From an uncultured Lachnospiraceae bacterium (GTDB lineage: Bacteria > Bacillota > Clostridia > Lachnospirales > Lachnospiraceae), in contig CAKRSV010000002.1 of assembly GCA_934401915.1 (NCBI GenBank), positions 310,001 through 374,000 of the forward strand: a stretch of DNA of 64,000 nt, in the 5' to 3' direction. The notes under the pieces are model-generated. The model saw only the letters and a list, made by a program, of their open reading frames with translations. It made no database searches and was not told the origin of the DNA. The translations under genes and the position numbers were made by a program. Positions within the stretch are counted from its first letter, which is position 1. Every line of letters begins with the position of its first letter. Below, piece after piece: positions 32,216 through 40,775 of the stretch.

Positions 32216-33790
32216 ATGAAGATCCGGGGAAAGCTACAGAATGGAAAAACGGCCGCAGGATGGCTGGTGCTGGGACTTGGCGTGCTGATGCTTTTAAGGA
32301 GCGTACTGCTGTGTTTCAGCGAAGATATCTGGTATGATGAACTGTTCACCGTGGGGATGATAGAGCATCCCTACGGTGAATTAGTTGCGTTTACGGCGCA
32401 GGATGTACATCCGCCGCTGTATTATTGTATCGTGAAGTTGTTTTGCGAGTTATGTAAACTGATAGTGCCGTCTGTCGGGACGGTTGAGGCTGCAAAGCTG
32501 GCGTCGACCATTCCGTATGTGATCCTGCTGATCTATACTCTCACTTTTATCAGAAAACGGTTTGGAATTTTTGTGGGTGGACTGTTCTTTTTCTGCCTGA
32601 TGGCGATGCCGCAGCTCAGCGCATACACGGTGGAGATAAGGATGTACAGCTTTGCGCTGTGTTTTGTGACGGCGGCGCTTCTGCATGCCTATGCGACGCT
32701 GCACGCGCCGGATGAAAAAAAGCGGAGGCTGCATGGAGCGGCGTTTGTGCTGTATGGACTGGCGGCTGCCTACACGCAGTATTTTGCGCTGGTCGCGGTT
32801 GTTATGGTCTATTTCTATGCGCTGCTGCGGATCCTTTCCGGAAAGCGGGAGCGGCTGCGGGAATGGTTTTTGTGGGTGGCGGTTTCCATCGTCTGCTATG
32901 CACCGTGGCTGACGATTCTGCTCAGACAGGTTTCTGCGGTTTCCGAAAGCTACTGGATCCAGCCGCTCACCTGGCGTTCGCTTGGCGGCTGCGTCAAATT
33001 TTTATTAAAACCTTCTTTTACAAACGATCTTTTTAACACGATATTTGCGGTTGCATTGTTTTGCATTTACGTTGTGTGCTTCGTTTTGTGTCTGCGGAAG
33101 AACGTGGGCAGGAACGGAAAATGGACGGAGCAGTTTGAACTCGCGGCGGCGGGGATCGGAATCCTGCTCGGACTGATCCTGTTCGGCTTTGTCGTCTCGT
33201 TTCTGCTCAGACCGGTCTTTGTTTATCGCTATATGCTCTCTGCGATGGGCGGATTCTGGCTGTGTTTTGTGCTATGCTTTGACCTGCTCTGCGACGGAAA
33301 AGGGCGGCTGCGGACGGCGTTGCAGATCGTGACGGTGCTGTTCCTGCTTGTCATCGGACTGCGGGATTACCGCGCTTTTATGGGAGAAGAGGAGTACAAG
33401 GCGCTGCTGATGAAGGACACGCAGGAAGCGCTGGCAGAGTTTGGAGAGGATGATGTGATCCTCTACAATTTCGATCAGGTGCAGATGGTCACGGCATACT
33501 ATATGGAAAATGCGACCGAATGTCTCTGGGGTGGAGAACCGGAACAGCTGATACAGGATATTTTGCAGACGTCCTGTGAGATCACTTCCCTGGGTGATGT
33601 CGAGGATGCGGAGCGCATTTCGCAGATCCGGGAATGGCTTGCAGGCGGCAGAAGAGTCTGGTTTGTCGGCAGCTTCAACAGCCGGGACGAGATCGTGGAG
33701 ACGATGCGCAGCTCAGGGCTTACTGTGGAGGAGAAAGGCAGCTATTTCCTCGAGAGATACTGGTTTAACCTGTACAGTATCCCTTTTTAA
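32216..33790 (+). CDS. GT39-like multi-pass glycosyltransferase
   Basis: 524 residues with about ten to twelve hydrophobic segments. The first extracellular loop contains EDIWYDELFTVG near residue 36 and QDVHPPLYY near 62. The acidic WYDE with the following HPP is the hallmark of the PMT/ArnT (GT39/GT83) family, which uses polyprenyl-phosphate sugars to glycosylate lipids or proteins outside the membrane. The C-terminal 120 residues are a soluble domain. It starts 16 bases after thrS and may be cotranscribed. Acceptor unknown. Confidence 0.82.
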   Translation: MKIRGKLQNGKTAAGWLVLGLGVLMLLRSVLLCFSEDIWYDELFTVGMIEHPYGELVAFTAQDVHPPLYYCIVKLFCELCKLIVPSVGTVEAAKLASTIPYVILLIYTLTFIRKRFGIFVGGLFFFCLMAMPQLSAYTVEIRMYSFALCFVTAALLHAYATLHAPDEKKRRLHGAAFVLYGLAAAYTQYFALVAVVMVYFYALLRILSGKRERLREWFLWVAVSIVCYAPWLTILLRQVSAVSESYWIQPLTWRSLGGCVKFLLKPSFTNDLFNTIFAVALFCIYVVCFVLCLRKNVGRNGKWTEQFELAAAGIGILLGLILFGFVVSFLLRPVFVYRYMLSAMGGFWLCFVLCFDLLCDGKGRLRTALQIVTVLFLLVIGLRDYRAFMGEEEYKALLMKDTQEALAEFGEDDVILYNFDQVQMVTAYYMENATECLWGGEPEQLIQDILQTSCEITSLGDVEDAERISQIREWLAGGRRVWFVGSFNSRDEIVETMRSSGLTVEEKGSYFLERYWFNLYSIPF

Positions 33791-33920
33791 AAATACAACA
33801 AAAGAATAGAAAATAATTCTGCGGAAATAATAATTCTGGTGACTGAAAACGTTTGTGCCCGCACTTTGCAGGTACGAACCAGATGTGCACATAACATGTG
33901 CAGAAATGAGGGATATTATT

Positions 33921-34232
33921 ATGGCAGAATTAAAATGCGGAGTGGACAACTGCAGCTACAACGCACAACAGCGCTGCAGCAAGGGAGACATCATGGTGGG
34001 AGGCAAGCATGCACAGTGCTGTCAGGACACCTGCTGCGAGAGCTTTGCAGAGAAAAAGGCCGGAGGCTATGTCAGCTCGCTGGAGCATCCGTGCAAAACG
34101 ATCAGCATCGATTGCGAAGCTACAAAATGTGTGTATAATGATAACTATAAGTGTCATGCAGATCACGTCGACATCAAGGGCTGCGGAGCCTGTGACTGCA
34201 GAGAGACAGAGTGCGCATCCTTTAAGGCATAA
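33921..34232 (+). CDS. DUF1540 cysteine-rich protein
   Basis: 103 residues starting at ATG 33921 (GAGGG upstream). There are twelve or more cysteines in two similar blocks (LKCGVDNCSYN...CSKGDI and IDCEATKCVYNDNYKCHADHV), matching two DUF1540 units, a family of small, probably metal-binding proteins common in clostridia. A GCGGTGGC/GCCATCGC hairpin follows at about 34253-34278. Function unknown. Confidence 0.87.
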   Translation: MAELKCGVDNCSYNAQQRCSKGDIMVGGKHAQCCQDTCCESFAEKKAGGYVSSLEHPCKTISIDCEATKCVYNDNYKCHADHVDIKGCGACDCRETECASFKA

Positions 34233-34314
34233 TAGAATAGAGTAAGAAAAATGCGGTGGCGGTATGTGCTGCCATCGCGTACATAGATCATTTAGGAAAG
34301 AGAGAAATGGCAGA

Positions 34315-35022
34315 TTGAAAAACTGGAAACGACAGATCGGTACATTTTTGATCGCGGCGGGATTGACGGCGGCAACGCTGACGGGCTGCGGAAAAGAAAA
34401 GACAGTACATACTTCGGCAGAGCCGCAGCAGGAGGAAAACATAGAGGAAGATAGCGTGCAGAAGGACGCTGTGCAGGAGGATGCGACCAGCGCTTCCGTC
34501 GCGCAGGCGGAGATCGACGAAGAGACAAAGAATGAGCTGACGATCGAGCTTTTGAAGGAAAACCAGCTCGACACTTCCGTGGTAGAGAATACCAGAAGCA
34601 CGAAGGGGTGTTCGTTCAGCCTGCCGGAGGATTTCCAGGAGGCGGAGGACCGCAAGGGCATGTATGTGACAGGCCGCTATCCGATCGACGCCTCGACGAT
34701 CAGCTACGCAGAGCTGGAGCAGGATATCTCCCTGCAGCTTATGACCAGCGATACGTTCAAGGAACACATGGAAGAGCAGTTCGAAGCGTCCTACGGCGAA
34801 AAGGTGGAGCTCTCGGTGGATACCTTTGAGAAGATCACGGTGGACGGCTATCCGGGGTTCCGGATCCTGTGCCACTATTCGGTAGGAGCTGTCGACATCA
34901 CCCAGCTTGAGTATGTGATCAACGCGGATAAGAGCTACGTGATCATCTATTCCCAGACGGGAGAATACGACCGGATGGAGGAGTATGAGGCGAGCGCCGC
35001 GACGATCCGGCTGGAGTTTTAA
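34315..35022 (+). CDS. Putative lipoprotein, conserved hypothetical
   Basis: About 235 residues from a probable TTG start (MKNWKRQIGTFLIAAGLTAA). The lipobox LTGC makes it a lipoprotein anchored outside the membrane. An acidic low-complexity linker (about 25-75) precedes a globular alpha/beta domain (SFSLPEDFQEAEDRKGMYVT ... GYPGFRILCHYSVG...ITQLEYVI). The start is uncertain: the frame is open for 17 codons upstream to ATG 34264, but the signal peptide fits the TTG. No enzyme motif is recognised. Confidence 0.7.
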   Translation: MKNWKRQIGTFLIAAGLTAATLTGCGKEKTVHTSAEPQQEENIEEDSVQKDAVQEDATSASVAQAEIDEETKNELTIELLKENQLDTSVVENTRSTKGCSFSLPEDFQEAEDRKGMYVTGRYPIDASTISYAELEQDISLQLMTSDTFKEHMEEQFEASYGEKVELSVDTFEKITVDGYPGFRILCHYSVGAVDITQLEYVINADKSYVIIYSQTGEYDRMEEYEASAATIRLEF

Positions 35023-35174
35023 TAGGCAGCTTGCAAATCAAGCTATGAGCGGAGCGCCTGCAAAAGATGAGGCGCAAAGCGGCATCGGCTGCGGAGCAGA
35101 CGCTTTTATGGATTTGCGGGCTGAACTGTTACCGTAGGCTGAAAAAGTTTTGCGTAAAAGTTTTAAACGACTAC

Positions 35175-35203
35175 TTGACAAACAGAAAAGACTTCGATAT
35201 AGT
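35175..35203 (+). promoter_or_regulatory. Promoter of the infC-rpmI-rplT operon
   Basis: A consensus TTGACA (35175-35180), 17-base spacer and TATAGT (35198-35203). Transcription should start near 35210, 225 bases ahead of infC. Confidence 0.85.
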
Positions 35204-35209
35204 AATATA

Positions 35210-35377
35210 CGTGTGTGAGAGCATGTGTTTATGCCGCACAAAAAAGAAAGCAGAGTATCCACTCTCACCTTGCAACGATCGGGTTCGCAAGTGTTCATAT
35301 TTTTTCGGAGATGCCGATGTGTATCGGCTGTGAACGGGAAGATTACGGACAGTGGATCAGTATGCTGTCCGTTTTTT
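35210..35377 (+). ncRNA. L20-type leader of the infC operon
   Basis: The untranslated leader holds hairpins (CTTGC/GCAAG near 35274-35292; GCCGAT/ATCGGC near 35313-35329) and ends in an intrinsic terminator. By position and layout it matches the ribosomal-protein L20 leader of Firmicutes, where L20 binding promotes early termination. The terminator stem is ACGGACAG (35345-35352) with CTGTCCGT (35365-35372... then T-run). Confidence 0.7.
35345..35377 (+). terminator. Attenuator terminator in the infC leader
   Basis: ACGGACAG and CTGTCCGT form an 8-bp stem followed by six T's, 57 bases before the infC start. Read-through must be controlled for the operon to be expressed. Confidence 0.85.
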
Positions 35378-35434
35378 GTGTGCGTTCGCAGGATGCTCGC
35401 GGATTATGAGAATCTTTTTGTGGAGGGCAAAGCC

Positions 35435-35938
35435 ATTAGCGAATTATTTATTAACGAACAGATTAGAGACAAGGAAGTACGAGTGATCGGTGAGGAAGGC
35501 GAACAGCTTGGAATTATGTCCGTGAGAGAAGCGCTCAAGCTGGCTGAAGAGGCCGGTGTGGATCTTGTCAAGATCGCGCCTACGGCAAAACCGCCTGTTT
35601 GCAAGATTGTGGACTATGGAAAGTTCAAATACGAGCAGACCAGAAAAGAGAAGGAAGCAAAGAAGAAGCAGAAAGTGGTAGAGATCAAGGAGATCAGACT
35701 TTCTCCGAACATTGATACCAACGACCTCAACACGAAGGTGAATTCCGCCAGAAAGTTTATCACAAAGGGCGACAGGGTAAAGGTTACGCTTCGTTTCCGC
35801 GGCCGTGAGATGGCACATATGAACACCAGCAGACATATTCTGGATGATTTTGCAGAGGCGCTGGCTGATGTTGCAAACATTGACAAAGCTCCCAAGGTAG
35901 AAGGACGGAGCATGACTATGTTTTTAGCAAAGAAATAA
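35435..35938 (+). CDS. infC: Translation initiation factor IF-3 (AUU start)
   Basis: 167 residues. It controls start-codon choice and subunit joining on the 30S ribosome. The N-domain (INEQIRDKEVRVIGEEGEQL), the linker (KYEQTRKEKEAKKKQKVVEI) and C-domain (RLSPNIDTNDLNTK; FRGREMAHMNT) are complete. The start is the rare ATT codon at 35435, 7 bases after GGAGGG. This is the conserved infC start that lets IF-3 repress its own translation. An in-frame ATG at 35393 lacks a ribosome site. Confidence 0.95.
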   Translation: MSELFINEQIRDKEVRVIGEEGEQLGIMSVREALKLAEEAGVDLVKIAPTAKPPVCKIVDYGKFKYEQTRKEKEAKKKQKVVEIKEIRLSPNIDTNDLNTKVNSARKFITKGDRVKVTLRFRGREMAHMNTSRHILDDFAEALADVANIDKAPKVEGRSMTMFLAKK

Positions 35939-36015
35939 AAATGTTTCTTTGTTGAAATACCAGATATCGTTGATATCCATTAAATTTCAAGAATAAATAC
36001 AGGAGGAATTTTGAA

Positions 36016-36213
36016 ATGCCAAAAATGAAGACAAGCAGAGCTGCTGCAAAACGTTTTAAATTAACCGGAACAGGTAAGTTAAAAAGAAGCAAGGCATATA
36101 AGCGCCATATCTTAACTAAGAAAACAACTAAGAACAAAAGAAATCTTAGAAAGCCTGCTATGACAGACGCAACGAACGTTAAGAATATGAAGAAGATCTT
36201 ACCTTATCTGTAA
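36016..36213 (+). CDS. rpmI: 50S ribosomal protein L35
   Basis: 65 residues, very basic, with the family sequence [20 protein letters not shown] and terminal [16 protein letters not shown] precedes the ATG. Second gene of the infC-rpmI-rplT operon. Confidence 0.97.
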   Translation: MPKMKTSRAAAKRFKLTGTGKLKRSKAYKRHILTKKTTKNKRNLRKPAMTDATNVKNMKKILPYL

Positions 36214-36277
36214 TCGGTACAGAGAGGCAGATTTTCACACGGAAAGAATATTAGTGTCAATTTAGGAGGAAAAAGAC

Positions 36278-36634
36278 ATGGCAAGAGTAAAAGGCGGTAT
36301 GAACGCTAAGAAGAAACATAATAGAGTGTTAAAACTTGCAAAAGGTTACAGGGGAGCAAGATCCAAGCAGTATAGAGTAGCTAAGCAGTCCGTAATGAGA
36401 GCGCTTACTTCTTCTTACGCTGGTAGAAAAGAGAGAAAGCGTCAGTTCAGACAGCTTTGGATCGCTCGTATCAACGCAGCAGCAAGAATGAACGGATTAT
36501 CCTACAGCAAATTCATGTATGGTCTGAAGAATGCCGGTGTAGATATGAACAGAAAGATGCTTGCAGAGATGGCTGTCAACGATGCAGCAGGATTTACTTC
36601 TCTTGCAGAGCTTGCAAAAGCAAATCTGAAATAA
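36278..36634 (+). CDS. rplT: 50S ribosomal protein L20
   Basis: 118 residues, full length. Starts [20 protein letters not shown] and contains [19 protein letters not shown]20 is needed for early 50S assembly and, in Firmicutes, represses this operon through the leader RNA upstream of infC. AGGAGG precedes the start; a terminator follows. Confidence 0.97.
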   Translation: MARVKGGMNAKKKHNRVLKLAKGYRGARSKQYRVAKQSVMRALTSSYAGRKERKRQFRQLWIARINAAARMNGLSYSKFMYGLKNAGVDMNRKMLAEMAVNDAAGFTSLAELAKANLK

Positions 36635-36646
36635 GACAGAAGATAA

Positions 36647-36673
36647 AAAGGTTCGCCGACAGGCGGGCCTTTT
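36647..36673 (+). terminator. Terminator of the infC-rpmI-rplT operon
   Basis: AAAGGTTCGCC, loop GACA, GGCGGGCCTTTT forms a stem with small mismatches and a T-rich end. Confidence 0.8.
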
Positions 36674-36711
36674 GTTGTTATGGATCAGTTATTTAGAAAG
36701 AGAGAGTATCT

Positions 36712-38181
36712 ATGGAAGAATTGAAAAAAAGCAAGGCTGCGCGGGTATTCCACTATTTTCAGGAGATCTGCAGGATCCCGCACGGATCGGGAAACGTAGA
36801 GCAGATCAGTGATTATCTGAAAGCCTTTGCGGAAAAAAGACAGCTGGAGTGTATCCAGGACGAAACCAGAAATATCATCATCATCAAGCCTGCAAGCGCC
36901 GGATATGAAAAGGAAGAGCCGATCATCCTGCAGGGACATATGGATATGGTTGCGGTGAAAAAGCCGGGATACGATATCGATATGACGAAAGATCCCCTGC
37001 GGCTTATGCGGGACGGAGATTATCTGTATGCGGAGGGGACAAGCCTCGGCGGAGACGACGGAGCGGCGGTGGCGCTTTGCCTTGCGCTTCTGGAGGATGA
37101 GAATGTTGCGCATCCCCGTCTGGAAGTTGTGCTCACGGTAGATGAGGAGACCGGAATGGAAGGGGCGCAGAGCATCGACCTGTCATCCCTGAAAGCGAAG
37201 AGAATGATCAACCTCGATTCGGAGGAGGAAGGAATCTTCCTGACAAGCTGTGCGGGAGGAGCGCGGGTGGATGTCCATCTGCCGGTGCGCTTTGTGGATC
37301 TGCCAGCTGGAAAAACGGAGGAGTACCGCATGGTGGTGGAAGGCCTGCAGGGAGGACATTCCGGCACAGAGATCATCAAAGAAGGCGGAAATGCAAACTG
37401 TATCATGGGACGAATCTTGTATGAAATGACCGTGCAGGAGAAGCTGGAAGTGTCGATAGAAAAGCTGGCGGGCGGCAACGCGGACAATGCGATCCCGAGA
37501 CAGGCGGAGGCTGTCCTGTGGCTTGCACAGGAGAATGTGGAAGCGGTGAAGGCGTGCGTCGGAAAGCTCGAAGCGGAGATCCGCACAGAGCTTGCGGTGA
37601 AGGATCCCGGCGTGTGCATAAGAATGGAAAAGATCGGAGCAGGCGCAGCAGATCCGGTATCGGTGCTGGATACGGAAAGCGTGGTACAGGCGGCAAGGCT
37701 GATGATGGTACTGCCCAATGGCGTCCAGAGTATGAGCAGTGATGTGAAGGATCTGGTAGAAACGTCCCTGAATCTGGGGATCCTGGATCTTCGAAAAGAA
37801 GAATTGCTGCTTGGCTATGCGGTCAGGAGTTCACTGGAGAGCGCCAAGGAACACCTGTGTCAGAGACTGCAGGCAGCCGCTGCACTGGCAGGCGCAGATA
37901 CCACGATCCACGGGGCTTATCCGGGCTGGGCATACCGTCAGGATTCGCCGCTGCGCGAAAAAATGTGCAGAGTATACCGCGAAATGTACGGGAAGGATCC
38001 GGAAATCCAGGCGCTTCACGCAGGAGTGGAGTGTGGGCTTCTGATGGCAAAGATCCCGGATCTGGACTGCGTATCGATCGGGCCGGATATGGCGGACGTG
38101 CACACGACCGAGGAGCGCTTGTCGATCTCTTCCACAGAGAGAACATGGGAATTTCTGCTTGCCTTGCTCGCGGATTCTTAA
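36712..38181 (+). CDS. pepD: Aminoacyl-histidine dipeptidase (M20C, PepD)
   Basis: 489 residues. It cleaves Xaa-His and other dipeptides in the cytosol with two metal ions. Metal and catalytic motifs are in order: ILQGHMDMV (His), GGDDGAAVA (bridging Asp), TVDEETGMEGA (general base Glu and ligand Glu), NLDSEEEG (Asp) and HAGVECGLL near the C-terminus (final His). The lid domain (about 200-390) is present with GGHSG. No signal peptide. Start has a moderate AGAGAG site. Confidence 0.95.
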   Translation: MEELKKSKAARVFHYFQEICRIPHGSGNVEQISDYLKAFAEKRQLECIQDETRNIIIIKPASAGYEKEEPIILQGHMDMVAVKKPGYDIDMTKDPLRLMRDGDYLYAEGTSLGGDDGAAVALCLALLEDENVAHPRLEVVLTVDEETGMEGAQSIDLSSLKAKRMINLDSEEEGIFLTSCAGGARVDVHLPVRFVDLPAGKTEEYRMVVEGLQGGHSGTEIIKEGGNANCIMGRILYEMTVQEKLEVSIEKLAGGNADNAIPRQAEAVLWLAQENVEAVKACVGKLEAEIRTELAVKDPGVCIRMEKIGAGAADPVSVLDTESVVQAARLMMVLPNGVQSMSSDVKDLVETSLNLGILDLRKEELLLGYAVRSSLESAKEHLCQRLQAAAALAGADTTIHGAYPGWAYRQDSPLREKMCRVYREMYGKDPEIQALHAGVECGLLMAKIPDLDCVSIGPDMADVHTTEERLSISSTERTWEFLLALLADS

Positions 38182-38202
38182 CGAAATATGGTAAAGACTT
38201 TG

Positions 38203-38231
38203 TTGACAGAAGAAGTCCCACACATTAGAAT
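38203..38231 (+). promoter_or_regulatory. Promoter of the EAL-domain gene
   Basis: TTGACA (38203-38208), 17-base spacer and TAGAAT (38226-38231), ending 32 bases before the start codon. Confidence 0.75.
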
Positions 38232-38263
38232 ATAGGTACATGATGAAGGTGGGGGACAACTGC

Positions 38264-39559
38264 ATGAAGGATGTGTTGACAGGATTAGACCGGTACGAAG
38301 TTTTTTTGGATAAACTGGAAGAAGCGATCAGAAACGCCAACGGCAGGCGGATTGCGATCGTATATACGGATATCAAGCATTTTAAGTATATCAATGATAC
38401 TTACGGCTATCAGATGGGGGATTCCCTTCTGAAAGACTTTGTGCAGGAGATCGCTGTGCCAAACATTAACTATGAAATCTGTATGGCGAGAGTCTATTCG
38501 GACAACTTTGTGAGTGCCGTATGGATCGACAGCGATGAAAACAACCAGTGGTCAAACGAGGAGTACCGGGATATCGTCCATCAGATCAATGGCGAGATCG
38601 AGCAGAGGCTGCGTGAGAAATATATGAACAGCCGCCTTCGGCTCTGCACCGGAATCACCATCATCGATGAGAATACGAAGAACAAAGATGCGGAGACAGC
38701 GGTGTCCAACGCAAATCTGGCGCGCAAGGTGGCAAAGGAGATGGAGAATGACTGCTGTGTTCTCTTTGACCACAGCATGATGGAAGGAATCAGGCGCGAG
38801 GTAGAGATCACTTCCTATATTCCTAAAGCGATCGCCAACCACGAATTTAAGGTCTACTATCAGCCGAAGATGGAGACAGAGACTTTCAAGCTGGTCGGCG
38901 CCGAGGCTCTTGTGCGCTGGCAGAGACCGGATGGAAAGTTTGTTTATCCGGATGAGTTTATTCCGCTGATCGAGCGGAGCGGTCAGATCGTGGATGTGGA
39001 CTATTATGTGTACCGTGAAGTGTTTCAGTTTCTGGCAGAGCGCATTGCCGCAGGCAAGAAGGTTGTGCCGATCTCGCTCAACGTCTCACGCGTTCACCTG
39101 AATAAAATGCACATTTTGCAGTATGTAAAGGAATTGTTTGAAGAGTTTAAGATTCCCTATGAGCTGGTGGAGTTCGAACTGACGGAAAGCATATATCTGG
39201 AGAATACGGAGAAAGCACTGCAGCTTGTCGATGGACTTCATGCGATGGGAACGAAGGTTTCCATGGATGATTTCGGTTCGGGGTATTCTTCACTGAATCT
39301 GCTCAGCAGACTGCCGATCGATATCATCAAGATGGATAAGGTATTTTTGAAGGATCACAATCTCCACAAAAGCGATAAGATCATTATCTCCTGTGTGGTT
39401 GACATGGCGAAAAAGCTGAAGATCACTTCGTTATGTGAAGGCGTGGAAACGCTGGAGCAGAGTGACTATCTCAAGGAAGTGGGCTGTCAGATCCTACAGG
39501 GATATTATTTCTCCAAACCCATCCCGCAGGAAGAGTTTGAGAAATTTTTGGAAGATTAA
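38264..39559 (+). CDS. Cyclic-di-GMP phosphodiesterase with degenerate GGDEF domain
   Basis: 431 residues. The N-terminal 165 residues have a GGDEF fold (MKDVLTGLDRYEVFLDKLEE; YTDIKHFKYINDTYGYQMGD), but the active-site GGDEF is replaced by YSDNF, so cyclase activity is unlikely. The EAL domain keeps EALVRW near residue 214, LNVSRVHL, ELTES, MDDFGSGYSSL, IIKMD, CEGVET and QILQGYYFSKP, so hydrolysis of c-di-GMP to pGpG is expected. ATG 38264 is chosen because AGGTGGGGG precedes it by 8 bases. A terminator follows. Confidence 0.92.
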   Translation: MKDVLTGLDRYEVFLDKLEEAIRNANGRRIAIVYTDIKHFKYINDTYGYQMGDSLLKDFVQEIAVPNINYEICMARVYSDNFVSAVWIDSDENNQWSNEEYRDIVHQINGEIEQRLREKYMNSRLRLCTGITIIDENTKNKDAETAVSNANLARKVAKEMENDCCVLFDHSMMEGIRREVEITSYIPKAIANHEFKVYYQPKMETETFKLVGAEALVRWQRPDGKFVYPDEFIPLIERSGQIVDVDYYVYREVFQFLAERIAAGKKVVPISLNVSRVHLNKMHILQYVKELFEEFKIPYELVEFELTESIYLENTEKALQLVDGLHAMGTKVSMDDFGSGYSSLNLLSRLPIDIIKMDKVFLKDHNLHKSDKIIISCVVDMAKKLKITSLCEGVETLEQSDYLKEVGCQILQGYYFSKPIPQEEFEKFLED

Positions 39560-39577
39560 AGAGAGAGCCATAAGGTG

Positions 39578-39610
39578 ACACCCCGCAGAGAAAGGTCTGT
39601 GGGGTGTTTG
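39578..39610 (+). terminator. Intrinsic terminator after the EAL gene
   Basis: ACACCCCGCAGA pairs with TCTGTGGGGTGT (one mismatch), followed by TTGTTA. Confidence 0.8.
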
Positions 39611-39670
39611 TTATGGCAGCGGGAAAATTACACGCACTTGTGCAGGCGCGTTGACGAGATTGTTGTGTTA

Positions 39671-39702
39671 AAAAAAGATCTGCTAATAACAGATCTTTTT
39701 AC
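39671..39702 (-). terminator. Terminator of the tRNA-Pro gene
   Basis: AAAAAGATCTG and CAGATCTTTTT flank a 7-base loop. Reading leftwards the stem is followed by TTTTT and sits just behind the tRNA 3' end. It is symmetric and could act in both directions. Confidence 0.85.
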
Positions 39703-39703
39703 A

Positions 39704-39776
39704 TCGGAATGACAGGACTTGAACCTGCGGCCTCTACTTCCCTAAAGTAGCGCTCTACCACCTGAGCCACATCCCG
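39704..39776 (-). tRNA. tRNA-Pro (anticodon AGG)
   Basis: 73 bases on the minus strand. The acceptor stem CGGGATG pairs with CATTCCG, D arm GCTC...GAGC, anticodon stem CTACT/AGTAG with loop TTAGGGA (anticodon AGG), and T arm GCAGG-TTCAAGT-CCTGT. Discriminator base A. The CCA end is not encoded. Confidence 0.93.
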
Positions 39777-39828
39777 AAACTATGAATTTGTATCCCCTAT
39801 AGAAGGGATTCTTTATCACACAACGAAG

Positions 39829-39857
39829 ATTATAACAGAGATATTGTGACAATGCAA
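39829..39857 (-). promoter_or_regulatory. Promoter of the tRNA-Pro gene
   Basis: On the minus strand TTGCAT (39852-39857), 17-base spacer, consensus TATAAT (39829-39834). Confidence 0.75.
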
Positions 39858-39932
39858 GTCTTTTTTCTGAATTTTGAAGGCGGCGGTATTCTGAAGGCGG
39901 ACTGTCACAAGGTTTTAGGAACCGGAGCAGAC

Positions 39933-40460
39933 CTAAACGGCAAGATCCAGATTCTGACCGATAAGCATAGCGGCGTCGACAGACTTACGGTTTTGCTGGT
40001 AAGGATTCGATTCGTTGCTGTAGCTGATCTTGGTCGCAGTCGTACCTCCGGCAGTGTAGCTGGTGCCACACTCGGGGCAGATCGCCGTCTGCAGGGTGAC
40101 TGAAGCGGAGAGAACTTTTCCATTCGCTTTCGCCGCCTTTTTGTAGGCATTGCTCACGTGCTCCTGCTCATGTGCACGCACCTTGGAGGCAGAAGCCTGC
40201 GGCGAGATATGGGATGCCGATTTGTAGGACACCATCTCGTCGGAGCCATCCTTGTATTTCCGGTTACGACAAGTCTTGCACTCGGCGGGAGATGATTTTC
40301 TTCCGGGATTGACCTGGGTAGATTCTCCGGGATTCACGATGGCGCCATGTTCTTTTCCCTGCGTGGCAGAAGAACTGTCGGAAACGTTGCTGCCTGCGCC
40401 GGACAGATATGGATTGAATGAATAACTGCCATATGGATTGAAACCGCTGATGCCTGTCAT
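39933..40460 (-). CDS. HExxH putative metalloprotease-like protein (SprA-related type)
   Basis: 175 residues. The N-terminal 60 residues are low complexity (Gly, Ser, Asn, Tyr), followed by ECKTCRNRKYKDGSDE, VRAHEQEHVSNAYKKAA with a zinc-protease HEQEH, and a second cysteine pair ICPECGTSYTAGG. This combination is seen in the SprA-related family of uncharacterised putative metalloproteases. No signal peptide. The start has GGGGGATCTTCT upstream. Activity is not established for the family. Confidence 0.7.
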   Translation of the reverse strand: MTGISGFNPYGSYSFNPYLSGAGSNVSDSSSATQGKEHGAIVNPGESTQVNPGRKSSPAECKTCRNRKYKDGSDEMVSYKSASHISPQASASKVRAHEQEHVSNAYKKAAKANGKVLSASVTLQTAICPECGTSYTAGGTTATKISYSNESNPYQQNRKSVDAAMLIGQNLDLAV

Positions 40461-40512
40461 AGAAGATCCCCCTTCCGGTAAAAATGGATAAAATGTCCAA
40501 CCACTTTTTTAT

Positions 40513-40541
40513 AGTATACCATCTGCGTCCGGGAAAGACAA
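40513..40541 (-). promoter_or_regulatory. Promoter of the HExxH protein gene
   Basis: On the minus strand TTGTCT (40536-40541), 17-base spacer and TATACT (40513-40518), about 50 bases before the ATG. Confidence 0.65.
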
Positions 40542-40581
40542 GACAGTGCGGGAAAATGACGCAAGGAGACGGCAGAGAAGG

Positions 40582-40610
40582 TTGACAGTATTTCCAAGGG
40601 CAGATAAACT
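40582..40610 (+). promoter_or_regulatory. Promoter of the DUF3298 lipoprotein gene
   Basis: Consensus TTGACA (40582-40587), 17-base spacer and TAAACT (40605-40610). It leaves a leader of about 160 bases in which nothing further is recognisable. Confidence 0.6.
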
Positions 40611-40775
40611 GAATAGCAGAGACTTTTACATATTTGAACGCTGGGTGAAAGGCGCGCTGCATGGACAAAACGATGCCACAGCGCGATCTTGCCGCATGGA
40701 CAGACAGTTTGAAAATATACAGTGGAAAAAAGGGAACTGACTTTTGCAGAAAAGCAGCCGGGAAAAGGAGAAGCT

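Noticed and set aside
35225-35434. N-terminal extension of IF-3 from an upstream ATG
   Set aside because: The region contains the leader hairpins and terminator, and the ATT start has the proper ribosome site.
39846-40103. Plus-strand open frame of 85 codons near the tRNA
   Set aside because: It is the antisense of the HExxH protein gene and of its upstream tRNA promoter region, without a ribosome site.
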